Shown: positions 26,114 through 35,432 of the stretch, in pieces
Layout of the letters: each line of letters begins with the position of its first letter
Position numbering within the stretch: the first letter of the stretch is position 1
Origin: NORP294 sp047627915
GTDB lineage: Bacteria > Bacteroidota > Bacteroidia > Flavobacteriales_E > Vicingaceae
Length of the DNA: 60,912 nt
Assembly: GCA_047627915.1 (NCBI GenBank)
Contig: JBLHTZ010000012.1
Location: 1-60,912, forward strand
Direction: 5' to 3'
The notes under the pieces: generated by a model
What the model saw: only the letters and a program-made list of their open reading frames with translations
The model's database searches: none
Told to the model about the DNA's origin: nothing
Position numbers and translations under genes: made by a program

Positions 26114-26145
26114 ACAACCGTTCCGATAGCTATCGGAACGGTTGT
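26114..26145 (-). terminator. Terminator of pckA (perfect 32-bp palindrome)
   Basis: ACAACCGTTCCGATAG-CTATCGGAACGGTTGT is a perfect 16-bp inverted repeat with no spare loop bases. On the minus strand it is followed by TTTTATTTT and begins 20 bp beyond the pckA stop. Terminator function is favoured, although a symmetric protein-binding site cannot be excluded. Confidence 0.85.
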
Positions 26146-26164
26146 AAAGGTAAAATTTATTTGG

Positions 26165-27778
26165 TTAAACCTCTTGAGTAACTTTAGGAGCTGCAGCCAT
26201 AATAGAATCATTTGCATACTCTTCAAATTTATTGAAATTATTTACAAATGCCGCAGCTAGTTTGCTAGCTTTACTATCGTAAGCAGCCTTGTCTTCCCAA
26301 GTATTTTTAGGGTTTAAGATTTCAGATGGAACACCTTCACAAGAATTTGGCATAGCTAAACCGAAAATCTCATGATTAGTATAGTCTACATCATTTAATT
26401 TACCAGTTAAAGCAGCTGTTATCATTTCTCTTGTGTATTTCAACTTTATTCTTGATCCAGTTCCGTATTCTCCACCAGACCAACCAGTGTTGATGAGCCA
26501 AACATTTACATTGTTTTTCTCCATTTTATGGCCTAACATTTCCGCATATTTTGTTGGGTGTAAAGGCATGAATGGTGCTCCAAAACAAGCTGAGAATGCT
26601 GTTTGTGGTTCTGTAATACCAGCTTCAGTACCGGCCACTTTTGCAGTATAGCCAGAAATAAAGTGATACATAGCTTGTCCTGGGGTTAACTTAGAGATAG
26701 GAGGCAATACGCCGTATGCATCAGCGGTTAAAAAGAAAATGTTCTTTGGAGCAGCTCCAATTGAACCTGGTTGAATATTATCAATGTAGTCTATTGGGTA
26801 CGATACTCTTGTGTTTTCAGTTTTTTCACTGTTTTCGTAATCTACTTCTGTCGTTCCATCTTTGAAGTTGATGTTTTCCAACATTGCTCCAAATTTAATT
26901 GCATTGAATATTTGAGGCTCGTTCTCTTCTTTTAAGTCTATTGTTTTAGCGTAACAACCACCTTCGAAGTTAAAAACAGAATCGTCATCCCAACCATGCT
27001 CATCGTCTCCAATTAATCTTCTGTTTGGATCTGAAGATAAAGTAGTTTTTCCTGTTCCTGATAGGCCAAAGAAAACAGCCGTGTCGCCATCTTGTCCAAC
27101 ATTTGCAGAACAATGCATAGAAAGCACATTCTTTTGGTGTGGTAAGATAAAGTTTAATGCAGAAAATATTCCTTTTTTAATTTCTCCTGTATAACCAGTT
27201 CCACCAATCAATAATAATTTCTTTGAGAAATTGATTATTGCAAAGTTATGCTGACGAGTTCCGTCAACTTCAGGGTCTGCCATAAAACCGGGAGCACAAA
27301 TAATATTCCAATCTTCTTCAAAATTGGCGATTTCTTCTTCTGAAAGTCGAAGAAACATATTTGACGCAAATAGATTTGAGTATGGTAACTCAGAGACTAA
27401 CCTGATATTCATTTTATACTTTTCAGATGAACAAGCATAAGCATCTCTAACATAAACTTCTTTTCCTGATAAATAGGAAGTTACTCTATTGTAGAGGGCG
27501 TCGAACTTATCAGTATCAAATTTAATGTTGATATTTCCCCACCATACAGCATCTTTGGTAATTTCATCTTCTACAATAAAACGGTCTTTTGGCGACCGCC
27601 CTGTGAATTCACCGGTATCAACTGCTATAGCTCCTGTGTTGGTTAAAACACCTTCGCCACGAACTAGTGTTTCTTCAATTAATTGTGCTGGTTCTAAGTT
27701 CCAATATGCCGCGGCAACGTTGCTTAAACCTAACGTAGAAATAGAAGCATTTTCTGCTTTTCTTCCATACTCGTTCAT
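26165..27778 (-). CDS. pckA: Phosphoenolpyruvate carboxykinase (ATP)
   Basis: It converts oxaloacetate and ATP to PEP in gluconeogenesis, or the reverse anaplerotic direction. The 537 residues show TGRSPKDRFIVED, the kinase-1a P-loop FFGLSGTGKTTLSSDP, LIGDDEHGWDDDSVFNFEGG (metal/substrate loop), GGTGYTGEIKKGIF and GSRIKLKYTREMI, all family signatures with key residues present. The length is normal. It is monocistronic, with its own promoter element upstream and a strong terminator. Confidence 0.97.
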   Translation of the reverse strand: MNEYGRKAENASISTLGLSNVAAAYWNLEPAQLIEETLVRGEGVLTNTGAIAVDTGEFTGRSPKDRFIVEDEITKDAVWWGNINIKFDTDKFDALYNRVTSYLSGKEVYVRDAYACSSEKYKMNIRLVSELPYSNLFASNMFLRLSEEEIANFEEDWNIICAPGFMADPEVDGTRQHNFAIINFSKKLLLIGGTGYTGEIKKGIFSALNFILPHQKNVLSMHCSANVGQDGDTAVFFGLSGTGKTTLSSDPNRRLIGDDEHGWDDDSVFNFEGGCYAKTIDLKEENEPQIFNAIKFGAMLENINFKDGTTEVDYENSEKTENTRVSYPIDYIDNIQPGSIGAAPKNIFFLTADAYGVLPPISKLTPGQAMYHFISGYTAKVAGTEAGITEPQTAFSACFGAPFMPLHPTKYAEMLGHKMEKNNVNVWLINTGWSGGEYGTGSRIKLKYTREMITAALTGKLNDVDYTNHEIFGLAMPNSCEGVPSEILNPKNTWEDKAAYDSKASKLAAAFVNNFNKFEEYANDSIMAAAPKVTQEV

Positions 27779-27852
27779 AAAATTTGTTTTTGAATTATAA
27801 CTCCGAAAATGTGAGGTAACAATATATTTTCGTTCTTAATTATTAATTGATA

Positions 27853-27860
27853 CAAAGATA
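27853..27860 (-). promoter_or_regulatory. Candidate -7 promoter element for pckA (TATCTTTG)
   Basis: On the minus strand TATCTTTG fits TAnnTTTG. It lies about 75 bp upstream of the pckA start, implying an untranslated leader of ~65 nt. Confidence 0.4.
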
Positions 27861-27914
27861 ACCGTGATTTTATTACTAGGTTTTTTTTATATCGTGTTTT
27901 TATTAACAGCAGAG

Positions 27915-29252
27915 CTATGCAAATCCTTTTTTGGGTTTGAGGTAACCTAGATAATAAATTATTGATATTGAAGCAACATAGAATGGTACTGAAGGAATTT
28001 TATATCTTGAAAGTGCACCAAAGTTGTATGAAGTTAACCCTACGGTTACTCCAAAAATAATCGCAAATAACATGAAAGCTCTCAAATCTGTGTTAGAAAC
28101 GATCAAGCGTAAGCTTTTTAGAATGCCTACTCTTAAGAAAACATAAATGCTTAATATGAGTAATATTAAGGCTTGAATCGCCTCAAAAAGTGTTGCAATG
28201 TTTCTAACATCGCCTATAATAAAAGGTCTAAAGTAGGTTACAAAAAATGCCTGTGGCGCTTTTGTTAAAATTCCAATTGGTGTGAATTCAACTTCTCCTA
28301 GTGAATATCCTGATTGATCTCTTGTTTCGGCCAAGTAGGTATGCCAGCTTTGAAAACCTTCAGCAACAGATTGAACACTGTCTAATGAATATTTACCTGC
28401 ACCTGAAGAAACTGAATTAAGTGCAAAATAGCCCCCAATACAAAAGATAGTGATTATTAAAGGAGTGATGATTATTTTAAAAAATGGATTTTTTACCTTA
28501 CGAGAAATCTGACCTTGAGCCCATAACAGTATGATAGGTATGAATGTATAGAGTATGTAAGGCTTCAAGACAAAACAGAGCAAAGTGGAAATTATAATTC
28601 CCATTACAGAATAGAACACTTTTTTCCTATTAATCAAGTGATAAGTAGAGCTAAAAATCACTCCAACCGCTGCAAAAGTTAAAGGATCTTTTAAAATTCC
28701 GGAACCCCAAATCCCTAAGGAAGGGTAGAATAGTATCCCTAGAGCAAAAAGTTTGTATAACCGTGGATATAGCTTGCACATTGTTGTGTAAAGTTTCCAA
28801 ATGCCAATTGCCGTTAATGAGGTGAATATAATGTTAGCAGCTAAAAAATTCTTACCGGTAAATAAAAGTATAATTCCAAGAATTTTACTCATGAAAAAGA
28901 CATCATTAGACCTTATTGAACTTATAATACCATAACTGCTTGTGTATGATAAATCGTTTAAAGAACCGAAGCTAGAGTTTAATATTTTTAAAAGAGCTAT
29001 TGGATTTGCCTTGATTTGTTCATAAAAGAAATTACCACCAGCAAAATATAAGAATGTATCCCCTCCTTTGTAATAGTAGGAGTGGATGAGCACGAATATT
29101 ATTGCAAAGATTATTTTAGAAATAACAAATGGAAAATATAATTTGGCGTAATTTTTTTCTTTGGCGGGCTTAAAAATAGAAACTATTGAAAGTATTACAA
29201 TTATGTAAAACAGACTAATAATAATGTCTATTATGGTTATTTGCTGAACCAT
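27915..29252 (-). CDS. Polytopic membrane protein of the polysaccharide locus (possible polymerase)
   Basis: The 445 residues form about ten or more hydrophobic segments with a central polar loop (NSVSSGAGKYSLDSVQSVAEG). YYYKGGDTFLYFAGG near residue 60 is the most distinctive hydrophilic patch. The size, topology and position as the last gene of a glycosyltransferase run suggest a Wzy/EpsG-like polymerase or lipid-linked sugar transferase. No diagnostic motif was found, so this rests on context. It starts 3 bp after the neighbouring GT2 gene. Confidence 0.65.
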   Translation of the reverse strand: MVQQITIIDIIISLFYIIVILSIVSIFKPAKEKNYAKLYFPFVISKIIFAIIFVLIHSYYYKGGDTFLYFAGGNFFYEQIKANPIALLKILNSSFGSLNDLSYTSSYGIISSIRSNDVFFMSKILGIILLFTGKNFLAANIIFTSLTAIGIWKLYTTMCKLYPRLYKLFALGILFYPSLGIWGSGILKDPLTFAAVGVIFSSTYHLINRKKVFYSVMGIIISTLLCFVLKPYILYTFIPIILLWAQGQISRKVKNPFFKIIITPLIITIFCIGGYFALNSVSSGAGKYSLDSVQSVAEGFQSWHTYLAETRDQSGYSLGEVEFTPIGILTKAPQAFFVTYFRPFIIGDVRNIATLFEAIQALILLILSIYVFLRVGILKSLRLIVSNTDLRAFMLFAIIFGVTVGLTSYNFGALSRYKIPSVPFYVASISIIYYLGYLKPKKGFA

Positions 29253-29255
29253 GCC

Positions 29256-30269
29256 TTATAAATATTTTGCAATTTTTTGCTTGACGTAATTTCTTGACTC
29301 TTTCGTGTACAATTTGAATATAATTTTCTGAATGCAATAACTTTTTACTAAAATTGATTTACTACTTATAAAACATTGAATAAGTATGTCTAATCTTTGT
29401 CTAGAGCGATATGCTGCAACTTCGTTTGAACTCGTATTATTAGAGACTTTACAACTAATTAAATTAAAATAATCTAATGAAATCTTAATTAAGTTTAAAT
29501 TTATTTTGCCAATGGGTCTATTGTTGAGCATGGCCACAACATTATCATCTATTGTTTTACTTAGTAACATTTGCAGATAATGTTTAGATGCCAAATTATG
29601 ACTTTCAATTTGCGTGGATTCGAATTTTCTTGAAACACCATCTGTGTTTATCCTGTACGTGTACAATGAATCCTTTAAGTTAGCTAGATTATAGTTTTTT
29701 GAAGATAATCTATTCCATAATTCGAAATCTTCACTGTGTTTGTATTTTTCAGAATAATGATTCTCTTTCAGTACGTTAGTTTTTGCCATTACAGAACCAT
29801 GGAAGAAAGGTTGAGTGAATAATACACTCAATTTTAACGTCTCTGATTGTAAGTAAGTAAAAGAATCATTGGAAAGGAAGTTACCCTCCATATCCATCGG
29901 CGATGCATTTGTACCAAGTACATCACATGAGGGATTCTTAAGAAATGTATTTATTTGTTTTTCTATTCTTCCCGGTGCACTAAAGTCATCAGCATCCATT
30001 CTTGCAATGTATTTGCCTTTGGCTAAATCAATTCCTTTGTTTAATGTCTTAATTAAGCCAAGGTTAACTTCGTTTGTGATCAATTTAACTCGTGTATCAG
30101 TCTCTAGTAGAGACGTTATCTCAGCGATAGAGGAGTCCGTGCTTCCGTCATTTATAACAAAAATTTCTAAGTTTTTGTAAGATTGATTAATTATCGAATT
30201 AAGTGCATCGAAAATAAACTTTTCGGCATTAAAGCATGGGAGAATTACGGTGACTAATGGCCTATCCAT
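29256..30269 (-). CDS. Glycosyltransferase family 2
   Basis: The 337-residue inverting GT-A enzyme starts with VTVILPCFNAEKFIFDALNS and has the nucleotide-binding VINDGSTDSS, the DxD-type metal motif ARMDADDFS, and KHSEDFELWNRLSS as the catalytic ED region. It is cytoplasmic or peripheral at the inner membrane and extends a surface glycan using a nucleotide sugar. The donor cannot be predicted. Its start overlaps the end of the preceding GT4 gene by 8 bp, indicating coupling. Confidence 0.92.
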   Translation of the reverse strand: MDRPLVTVILPCFNAEKFIFDALNSIINQSYKNLEIFVINDGSTDSSIAEITSLLETDTRVKLITNEVNLGLIKTLNKGIDLAKGKYIARMDADDFSAPGRIEKQINTFLKNPSCDVLGTNASPMDMEGNFLSNDSFTYLQSETLKLSVLFTQPFFHGSVMAKTNVLKENHYSEKYKHSEDFELWNRLSSKNYNLANLKDSLYTYRINTDGVSRKFESTQIESHNLASKHYLQMLLSKTIDDNVVAMLNNRPIGKINLNLIKISLDYFNLISCKVSNNTSSNEVAAYRSRQRLDILIQCFISSKSILVKSYCIQKIIFKLYTKESRNYVKQKIAKYL

Positions 30270-31395
30270 AATTTTCTATTAGCTTTTTGTACATATTCAC
30301 AACCTCAGTATTGTTTCCAAAAGTGGCAAGAATGGTTTTGTTTAGCCTTTCACCCATCTCGCTTACTTTTCCAGTATTAAGGTGTATCTCTTTTATAATG
30401 CGTTCAGCATCGATCTCCGGGTTTTCTATATTCATTAGAAACCCATTTTTATTGTCAATAATATAATCATCAAAATCGCCAACACCCTTGCAAACAGCCA
30501 CCGCTTTCTTCATTAAGCCTATTTCTTTTACTACATTGTTACTCGCTTCTGTTAAAGAAGGATGAATAAGTATATCAGAAGCTTTCATATATTCTAAGAA
30601 CTGAGTTGTGAAACCAATTAAAAAGATATGTTGCTCTAAATTTTTGGCAGTTATATACTTTTCGATTTCATCCCTAGAAGGGCCTTCATCCAAAATAATT
30701 ACCTTGAGGTCAATACCTTCTTTAATTAATTTCCGAAATGTTGGAAGCATCTGCAAATGACGCTTAAATGGAATCAAACGAGCTACCATTATAACCAACA
30801 ATTCTGATTGATATTTGGCTTTCAGTTTACTAACTATTTCTTCATTAGGCGAACCGTATTTTGAAAAATCATATAAATAAGGTATAATTTCAACTTTTTT
30901 TAAATTTACTTTTTCGAACTTTTTCATTCCATTGTAGACTCCAGTTGATGGAACAATTATTTTCTTCGAAAGTCTGTTAATAATCTTATCGAATAAAGCT
31001 TCTGTTTTATTCACTTTTAAAGAGATACCAAAGTTCCCTCGGCTGAACTTGAAGTGATGTCTAAAAGCAATAACCCTTGCATTTATGAAATATTGAGCAA
31101 AAACAGCAATAAAATTAGTGTGCTGAAGATTTGAGAATACCAGGTTGATGTGTTGTTTTCTGCAAAATCGAATCAAGAATACGATTTGATTGAGGTAATA
31201 GAAAGGAGAAAAGCTATAAGCTGATGTGTGCGAAAATGTTTTAATTCCTTGCTGGTTTAATTCTTGGTGGATTAATCCTTTTTCACAAGTAGTGAGCAGA
31301 ATAATTTCATGGCCCAACTTTTTAATCTCTGAAAGAGTAGTTTCAATCTGAATGGATCTTTTATTTGAAGGGTAATAAAAAAGAATTCGTTTCAT
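30262..31395 (-). CDS. Glycosyltransferase family 4 (GT-B)
   Basis: The 377-residue retaining-type GT-B protein has an N-terminal acceptor domain and a C-terminal donor domain: VIMVARLIPFKRHLQML, LIGFTTQFLEYMKASDILIHPS, then TEASNNVVKE (the E-x7-E motif). It acts in surface-polysaccharide assembly. It starts 5 bp after the next GT4 gene on the same strand and is part of the continuous minus-strand run. Confidence 0.9.
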   Translation of the reverse strand: MKRILFYYPSNKRSIQIETTLSEIKKLGHEIILLTTCEKGLIHQELNQQGIKTFSHTSAYSFSPFYYLNQIVFLIRFCRKQHINLVFSNLQHTNFIAVFAQYFINARVIAFRHHFKFSRGNFGISLKVNKTEALFDKIINRLSKKIIVPSTGVYNGMKKFEKVNLKKVEIIPYLYDFSKYGSPNEEIVSKLKAKYQSELLVIMVARLIPFKRHLQMLPTFRKLIKEGIDLKVIILDEGPSRDEIEKYITAKNLEQHIFLIGFTTQFLEYMKASDILIHPSLTEASNNVVKEIGLMKKAVAVCKGVGDFDDYIIDNKNGFLMNIENPEIDAERIIKEIHLNTGKVSEMGERLNKTILATFGNNTEVVNMYKKLIENYG

Positions 31396-31400
31396 TAAAG

Positions 31401-32552
31401 CTATTTTATTTCTTCTAAAACGGTATAAAAAACAGTTTTAAAGTTCGTAATGGCATCTTCCTCTCTATACTGCTTAGAAATTTCTTTTGCTTTCTTTGAT
31501 ATTTTTTCTTTTTCAGCAGGCAAGGTAACAAGGTAGTTTAAAATACTGTTTTTAATTGCTTCTTTTTCTAAGGAAACTACAAAATTTGGCGCTACCATGT
31601 TAACTAATTTTTTTGACCCTGTTTTATCTGAAACAATAGCAGGAACTCCTGCAGCCAATGCTTCATTAATAGAAATTCCCCAAGCTTCTCCTCTTGCTGT
31701 GTGCAAGTAAAGGCAGGCTTCTGAAAATAAATCGTCCAAGTTTTCGACGATACCCAAGAATTGTATGTTTCCCTTTCTCTTTTCTGGAACATTTTTCAAT
31801 AAATAGGACTGAATTTCTAGCGGGATATTTCCAGCTATTTTGAAAATAAGCTCAGTTTCCTCCAAACATGCTAAGAGCGTTTCGATCATTATATCCAATC
31901 CCTTATACTCCGTTCTCCAAATGGCAGAAGCATTTCCAATAAAAATAATTGTTTTCGAATCTAATGCAGGCGTTACTAAATTTAGACGCTGCATTTGTGC
32001 TTCCGGAATCCCATTAAACGTTTGATAGATTTTATGATGATGGCTTTGTGGTAAAATTTCTTTAGCGAGGTCAACTTGAAAACTTCCTATACAGATTAAG
32101 GCATCGCAGGATTTCCAAAACTGTACCATCAGAAATTGAGTAAGTCGCGGAAACTTTTTTGAAACTGTAAAGTAAAGCGATTCATCACTCATCAAGGCTA
32201 TCAGTTTCTGACGCTTGTTTAATAATCCTATTTTTTTTTGAATCAGTTGAGGAATTCTAACACATTCGGTTAAAACGACATCCCACTTTTTTCGGTTAGG
32301 GAAGAAGAATGCATTCAGTATCCAACTGGCATATCTTTTTAGTTTACTCGCTTCTCTGTCTTGCCAATGAAGAAGCCTGTCTTCATGAAAGAATGTACTA
32401 CCTACTGATTTGGCATATTTTGCATGAGTTGGATGACCGCTAGGTCTTCCATGAATGAAGGCAACACTTAATTCTTTATGTTTTCCCAATGTAAATAAAG
32501 GTATTTCCAAAATTTTTATTCCACCCAGATACGAGTATGCTAATTTGAGCAA
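31401..32552 (-). CDS. Glycosyltransferase family 4 (GT-B)
   Basis: The 383-residue protein has an N-terminal segment SVAFIHGRPSGHPTHAKYAKS, the donor-site TIIFIGNASAIWRTEYKGLD, and GEAWGISINEALAAGVPAIV with the E-x7-E motif. The only ATG start gives a 77-bp overlap with the upstream methyltransferase gene. The conserved part begins near residue 29, so a later non-ATG start (a TTG is available near residue 22) may be the real one. Role: surface glycan synthesis. Confidence 0.85.
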   Translation of the reverse strand: MLKLAYSYLGGIKILEIPLFTLGKHKELSVAFIHGRPSGHPTHAKYAKSVGSTFFHEDRLLHWQDREASKLKRYASWILNAFFFPNRKKWDVVLTECVRIPQLIQKKIGLLNKRQKLIALMSDESLYFTVSKKFPRLTQFLMVQFWKSCDALICIGSFQVDLAKEILPQSHHHKIYQTFNGIPEAQMQRLNLVTPALDSKTIIFIGNASAIWRTEYKGLDIMIETLLACLEETELIFKIAGNIPLEIQSYLLKNVPEKRKGNIQFLGIVENLDDLFSEACLYLHTARGEAWGISINEALAAGVPAIVSDKTGSKKLVNMVAPNFVVSLEKEAIKNSILNYLVTLPAEKEKISKKAKEISKQYREEDAITNFKTVFYTVLEEIK

Positions 32553-33366
32553 TTATATAGTTTATCTTACCAATTGTTCCGCTTGCTGAGGCGAACGAAC
32601 TTGGGAAAGGCCATTCAGCTTCGCTAATGTTAAAATGTACTTGTTCCAGATTTAAATCTTTAAAAAAAGTCAACTGATTTTCCTTATTTGTAAAAACAAT
32701 GTGTGTAGGCGTATGACGTGCAACATAGCTATTATTTAACCTTTTTCTTAAACTGAAGTATACTTTTCTAAATTGTTTAGCAAGATTAAAATTCATCTCA
32801 ATCGGTCCTTCAATTAAAAAGTAGCCACCTGAGTTCAATTTAGTTTTGAGTTGATTCATCATTTGTTTAGGGTCAGTAAAATGTTCAAAAACATTGCTTA
32901 ACCGAATGATATCGAACTTTTCGTCTGATCTAAAAAAATCTTCTACTGTATAAATATTACTTTTTGGGATTTCTTCTTTTAACACTTCCACATGTTTTGG
33001 ATTAAACTCTACTCCATCGCAACTGAAGCCCGCATGATTACAATTGATTAAGAAGTTAGCAGCTCCACAACCAAAATCAACCATTTTTCCTGTAAACTTG
33101 ATTTCTTTTAACAAATCAAACTGGTAGCCATAACTGTATCTTAATCCAATTAATTTTTTATACGGATTATCTAAAATTGTTGGATCAATCCCTGCTTGGT
33201 AGGAGGTCGGATACATCTCCAACAGATCACCCTGTGTAGGAATAGGATGAATAAAATGCAAATTACATTGATTGCATTTTTCATAATCGAATAACTTGTT
33301 ATTAAACGAAGTGCTCGGAAGAAATGAGGAAGAGATTTTCTTTGATTTACAAAATAAACACTCCAT
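32476..33366 (-). CDS. SAM-dependent methyltransferase with N-terminal zinc ribbon
   Basis: The start is placed at ATG 33366 (MECLFCKSKK) so that the zinc ribbon CLFC...CNQC begins the protein, giving 296 residues; the frame extends 17 codons further upstream. The class I methyltransferase core shows MVDFGCGAANFLINCNHAG (SAM loop), GVEFNPKHV and IIRLSNVFEHFTDPKQMM. Such proteins often modify sugars in glycan loci. The target is unknown. Its C-terminus overlaps the next GT gene. Confidence 0.87.
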   Translation of the reverse strand: MECLFCKSKKISSSFLPSTSFNNKLFDYEKCNQCNLHFIHPIPTQGDLLEMYPTSYQAGIDPTILDNPYKKLIGLRYSYGYQFDLLKEIKFTGKMVDFGCGAANFLINCNHAGFSCDGVEFNPKHVEVLKEEIPKSNIYTVEDFFRSDEKFDIIRLSNVFEHFTDPKQMMNQLKTKLNSGGYFLIEGPIEMNFNLAKQFRKVYFSLRKRLNNSYVARHTPTHIVFTNKENQLTFFKDLNLEQVHFNISEAEWPFPSSFASASGTIGKINYIIAQISILVSGWNKNFGNTFIYIGKT

Positions 33367-33504
33367 AGAAATTTGATTAAGAGACAAAAATATTGTTTTA
33401 AATCTTGGAAAAGTCAAATTTTTAGTGCCAATTTAGTTTAGTATAGATTGTTTTATTTTACATTTCTTAAACTTCGATGTATTTTCAATTAAAATCAGTT
33501 TAAT

Positions 33505-34581
33505 TTGGGCTTAATCAGATTGCTTCTTGCATTGTCCGTTGTTCTGTCTCACTCAAGTTCAATTCTCGGAATTGACTTGGTTGGAGGTAGGGTAGCGGTT
33601 CAAGCATTTTATATCATATCAGGATTTTATATGACCTTAATTCTAAAAGAAAAGTACATTGGTAAAAACGGGTCTTATGGACTTTTTATTTCCAATCGAT
33701 TACTTCGACTTTTTCCTGTTTATTGGAGTGTTCTTCTACTCACTTTACTTGTTGCCTTTTTTTTGCCGGCTAGTTCTAAAGACTCCATGTATGGATTTTT
33801 AAACTATTATTCAGAGTTTGGTAAAGACCTTGACTTTTCAACGGCAGCATTTCTGTTTTTTACCAATACGTTTCTCATTTTTCAAGACTTAGTAATGTAT
33901 CTAGGGGTAGACTTAATTTCGGGAGAATTATTTTTTACAAGTAACTTTCGAGAGACTTCTCCAGAATTGTATCATTTCTTGCTTGTGCCACAAGCATGGA
34001 CGATAGGCATTGAAATTACCTTTTATTTAATTGCTCCATTTCTAGTCGTTAGAAAACTTAAGTATGTGCTTTTATTTATTGTAGGCTCTATTTTATTAAG
34101 GCTCGTATTAATGAGGGCGGGGCTCTCTTCTGATCCTTGGTCCTATAGGTTTTTCCCGACAGAGTTGGTATTCTTCTTATTGGGAACAGTTGGTTACTTC
34201 ATTTATAAAAAAATAGCTGTTTTCCGCATAAAAAAAACCTATTTATACCTTGTTTTTCTATCTATATTGGCCTTTACATTCTCGTACAATTATCTGAATA
34301 TTCCTTTTAAAGTGTTCCTATATCCGATGTTATTTTTTACGGCTGTTCCCTTCATCTTTGTATTATCGAAGAAATGGAAAGTAGATCGTTGGATAGGTGA
34401 ATTATCTTATCCGGTTTACATCTCACACATTTTAGTGCTAATGATTATAGAAGGCTATGATATTTCTATCATGAGCAACAAGGGAATTACATTAACGATT
34501 CTAACACTAGTTTTATCGGTATTTCTAAATGAGTTAATTGCGAAGAGAGTCGAAGTAATTCGGCAAAGAAGAGTACAGTAA
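33505..34581 (+). CDS. Acyltransferase 3 family membrane protein
   Basis: The 358-residue polytopic protein begins LIRLLLALSVVLSHSSSILG, with the conserved early His of acyltransferase-3 enzymes, followed by VAVQAFYIISGFYMT and about ten membrane helices, ending with ELSYPVYISHILVLMIIE. These enzymes O-acylate sugars on the membrane, so it probably decorates the surface glycan. The start is a TTG at 33505 because no ATG precedes the conserved region. It is the only plus-strand gene inside the polysaccharide locus, divergent from the methyltransferase and convergent with the next GT2 gene. Confidence 0.88.
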   Translation: MGLIRLLLALSVVLSHSSSILGIDLVGGRVAVQAFYIISGFYMTLILKEKYIGKNGSYGLFISNRLLRLFPVYWSVLLLTLLVAFFLPASSKDSMYGFLNYYSEFGKDLDFSTAAFLFFTNTFLIFQDLVMYLGVDLISGELFFTSNFRETSPELYHFLLVPQAWTIGIEITFYLIAPFLVVRKLKYVLLFIVGSILLRLVLMRAGLSSDPWSYRFFPTELVFFLLGTVGYFIYKKIAVFRIKKTYLYLVFLSILAFTFSYNYLNIPFKVFLYPMLFFTAVPFIFVLSKKWKVDRWIGELSYPVYISHILVLMIIEGYDISIMSNKGITLTILTLVLSVFLNELIAKRVEVIRQRRVQ

Positions 34582-34583
34582 AC

Positions 34584-35426
34584 TTACTTCGAAGTAATTC
34601 GCTGTTTTAAATAATACATGGAGTTTCTAAGAATTGAAAAGCGATCTTTTGTTTTAATAAAAAGTATGCAATACTCACGCAGAGCTTCCATGTAATTTCC
34701 CAATTTTATCTGGTGATACAAGTGGTGTTGTAAACCGCTATAAATCAAATGATCATCTACTCCCAAAAACCATTTTTTGAACAGAGCCTTTTGGTTTTTG
34801 TGATACTGTAAATCAACTGTGCGGGAGCTAACCCCATCGCCACTAAAGGTGCTAACGATAACATCAATAAACATCCAATGCCTGAATATTTGACTAAAGC
34901 AGGAAATATTAAAAACTACATCAGCAGCTATCGGGTAGTTTAAATCGTAGAGTCCAAATTTGTCAAATACAGATCTTCGATAGAAGACACTTTGGTGCCA
35001 AATAGAGGTAGTGATTAATTCCGTCTTTGTTTGAATGACTTCACCTTCTGTCTTCTGTTTGGTCTTATTGAATATTTTACCATACATAACACTTGCAGTT
35101 GTTACTTCCTGTTTAAAGACATCAAGTAGTGCTGTCGGAGAATAGAATTCATCATCGCATCCAATAAAATAAAGCCATTCTCCTTTTGATGCTAAAATTC
35201 CCTTGTTCATCGCATCGTAAATTCCGTTGTCATTTTCCGATACGAAGTAGCTAACCAATGGGTGATAGTCCTTAATTGTTTTCCTAGTATTATCTGTGCT
35301 GTTGCCATCAATAATGAGCAATTCAAAATCCGTAAATTTTTGCGATTTAATTGATTCTAAAAGAATAGTCAGTTTATCTGCGTTATTGTAGCTCGGAACA
35401 ATAATCGAAAGTTTTGGCTGTATCAT
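34584..35426 (-). CDS. Glycosyltransferase family 2 (WcaA-like)
   Basis: The 280-residue GT-A protein has KLSIIVPSYNNADKLTILLESI, LLIIDGNSTDNT, the metal motif FIGCDDEFYSP and TSIWHQSVFYRRSVFDKFG. It transfers a sugar during surface-glycan assembly; the donor is unknown. It lies 6 bp after the sulfotransferase gene and ends 2 bp from the convergent acyltransferase gene, with no visible terminator between. Confidence 0.92.
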   Translation of the reverse strand: MIQPKLSIIVPSYNNADKLTILLESIKSQKFTDFELLIIDGNSTDNTRKTIKDYHPLVSYFVSENDNGIYDAMNKGILASKGEWLYFIGCDDEFYSPTALLDVFKQEVTTASVMYGKIFNKTKQKTEGEVIQTKTELITTSIWHQSVFYRRSVFDKFGLYDLNYPIAADVVFNISCFSQIFRHWMFIDVIVSTFSGDGVSSRTVDLQYHKNQKALFKKWFLGVDDHLIYSGLQHHLYHQIKLGNYMEALREYCILFIKTKDRFSILRNSMYYLKQRITSK

Positions 35427-35432
35427 TCTTTT

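Noticed and set aside
26114..26145. Perfect 32-bp palindrome as a regulatory operator or mobile-element end
   Set aside because: It is single-copy here, directly follows the pckA stop and is trailed by a T-rich run on that strand. A terminator explains it.
25117..26226. Longer lipoate ligase with 43 extra N-terminal residues
   Set aside because: The extension crosses the pckA terminator and overlaps pckA. The family N-terminus matches the ATG at 26097.
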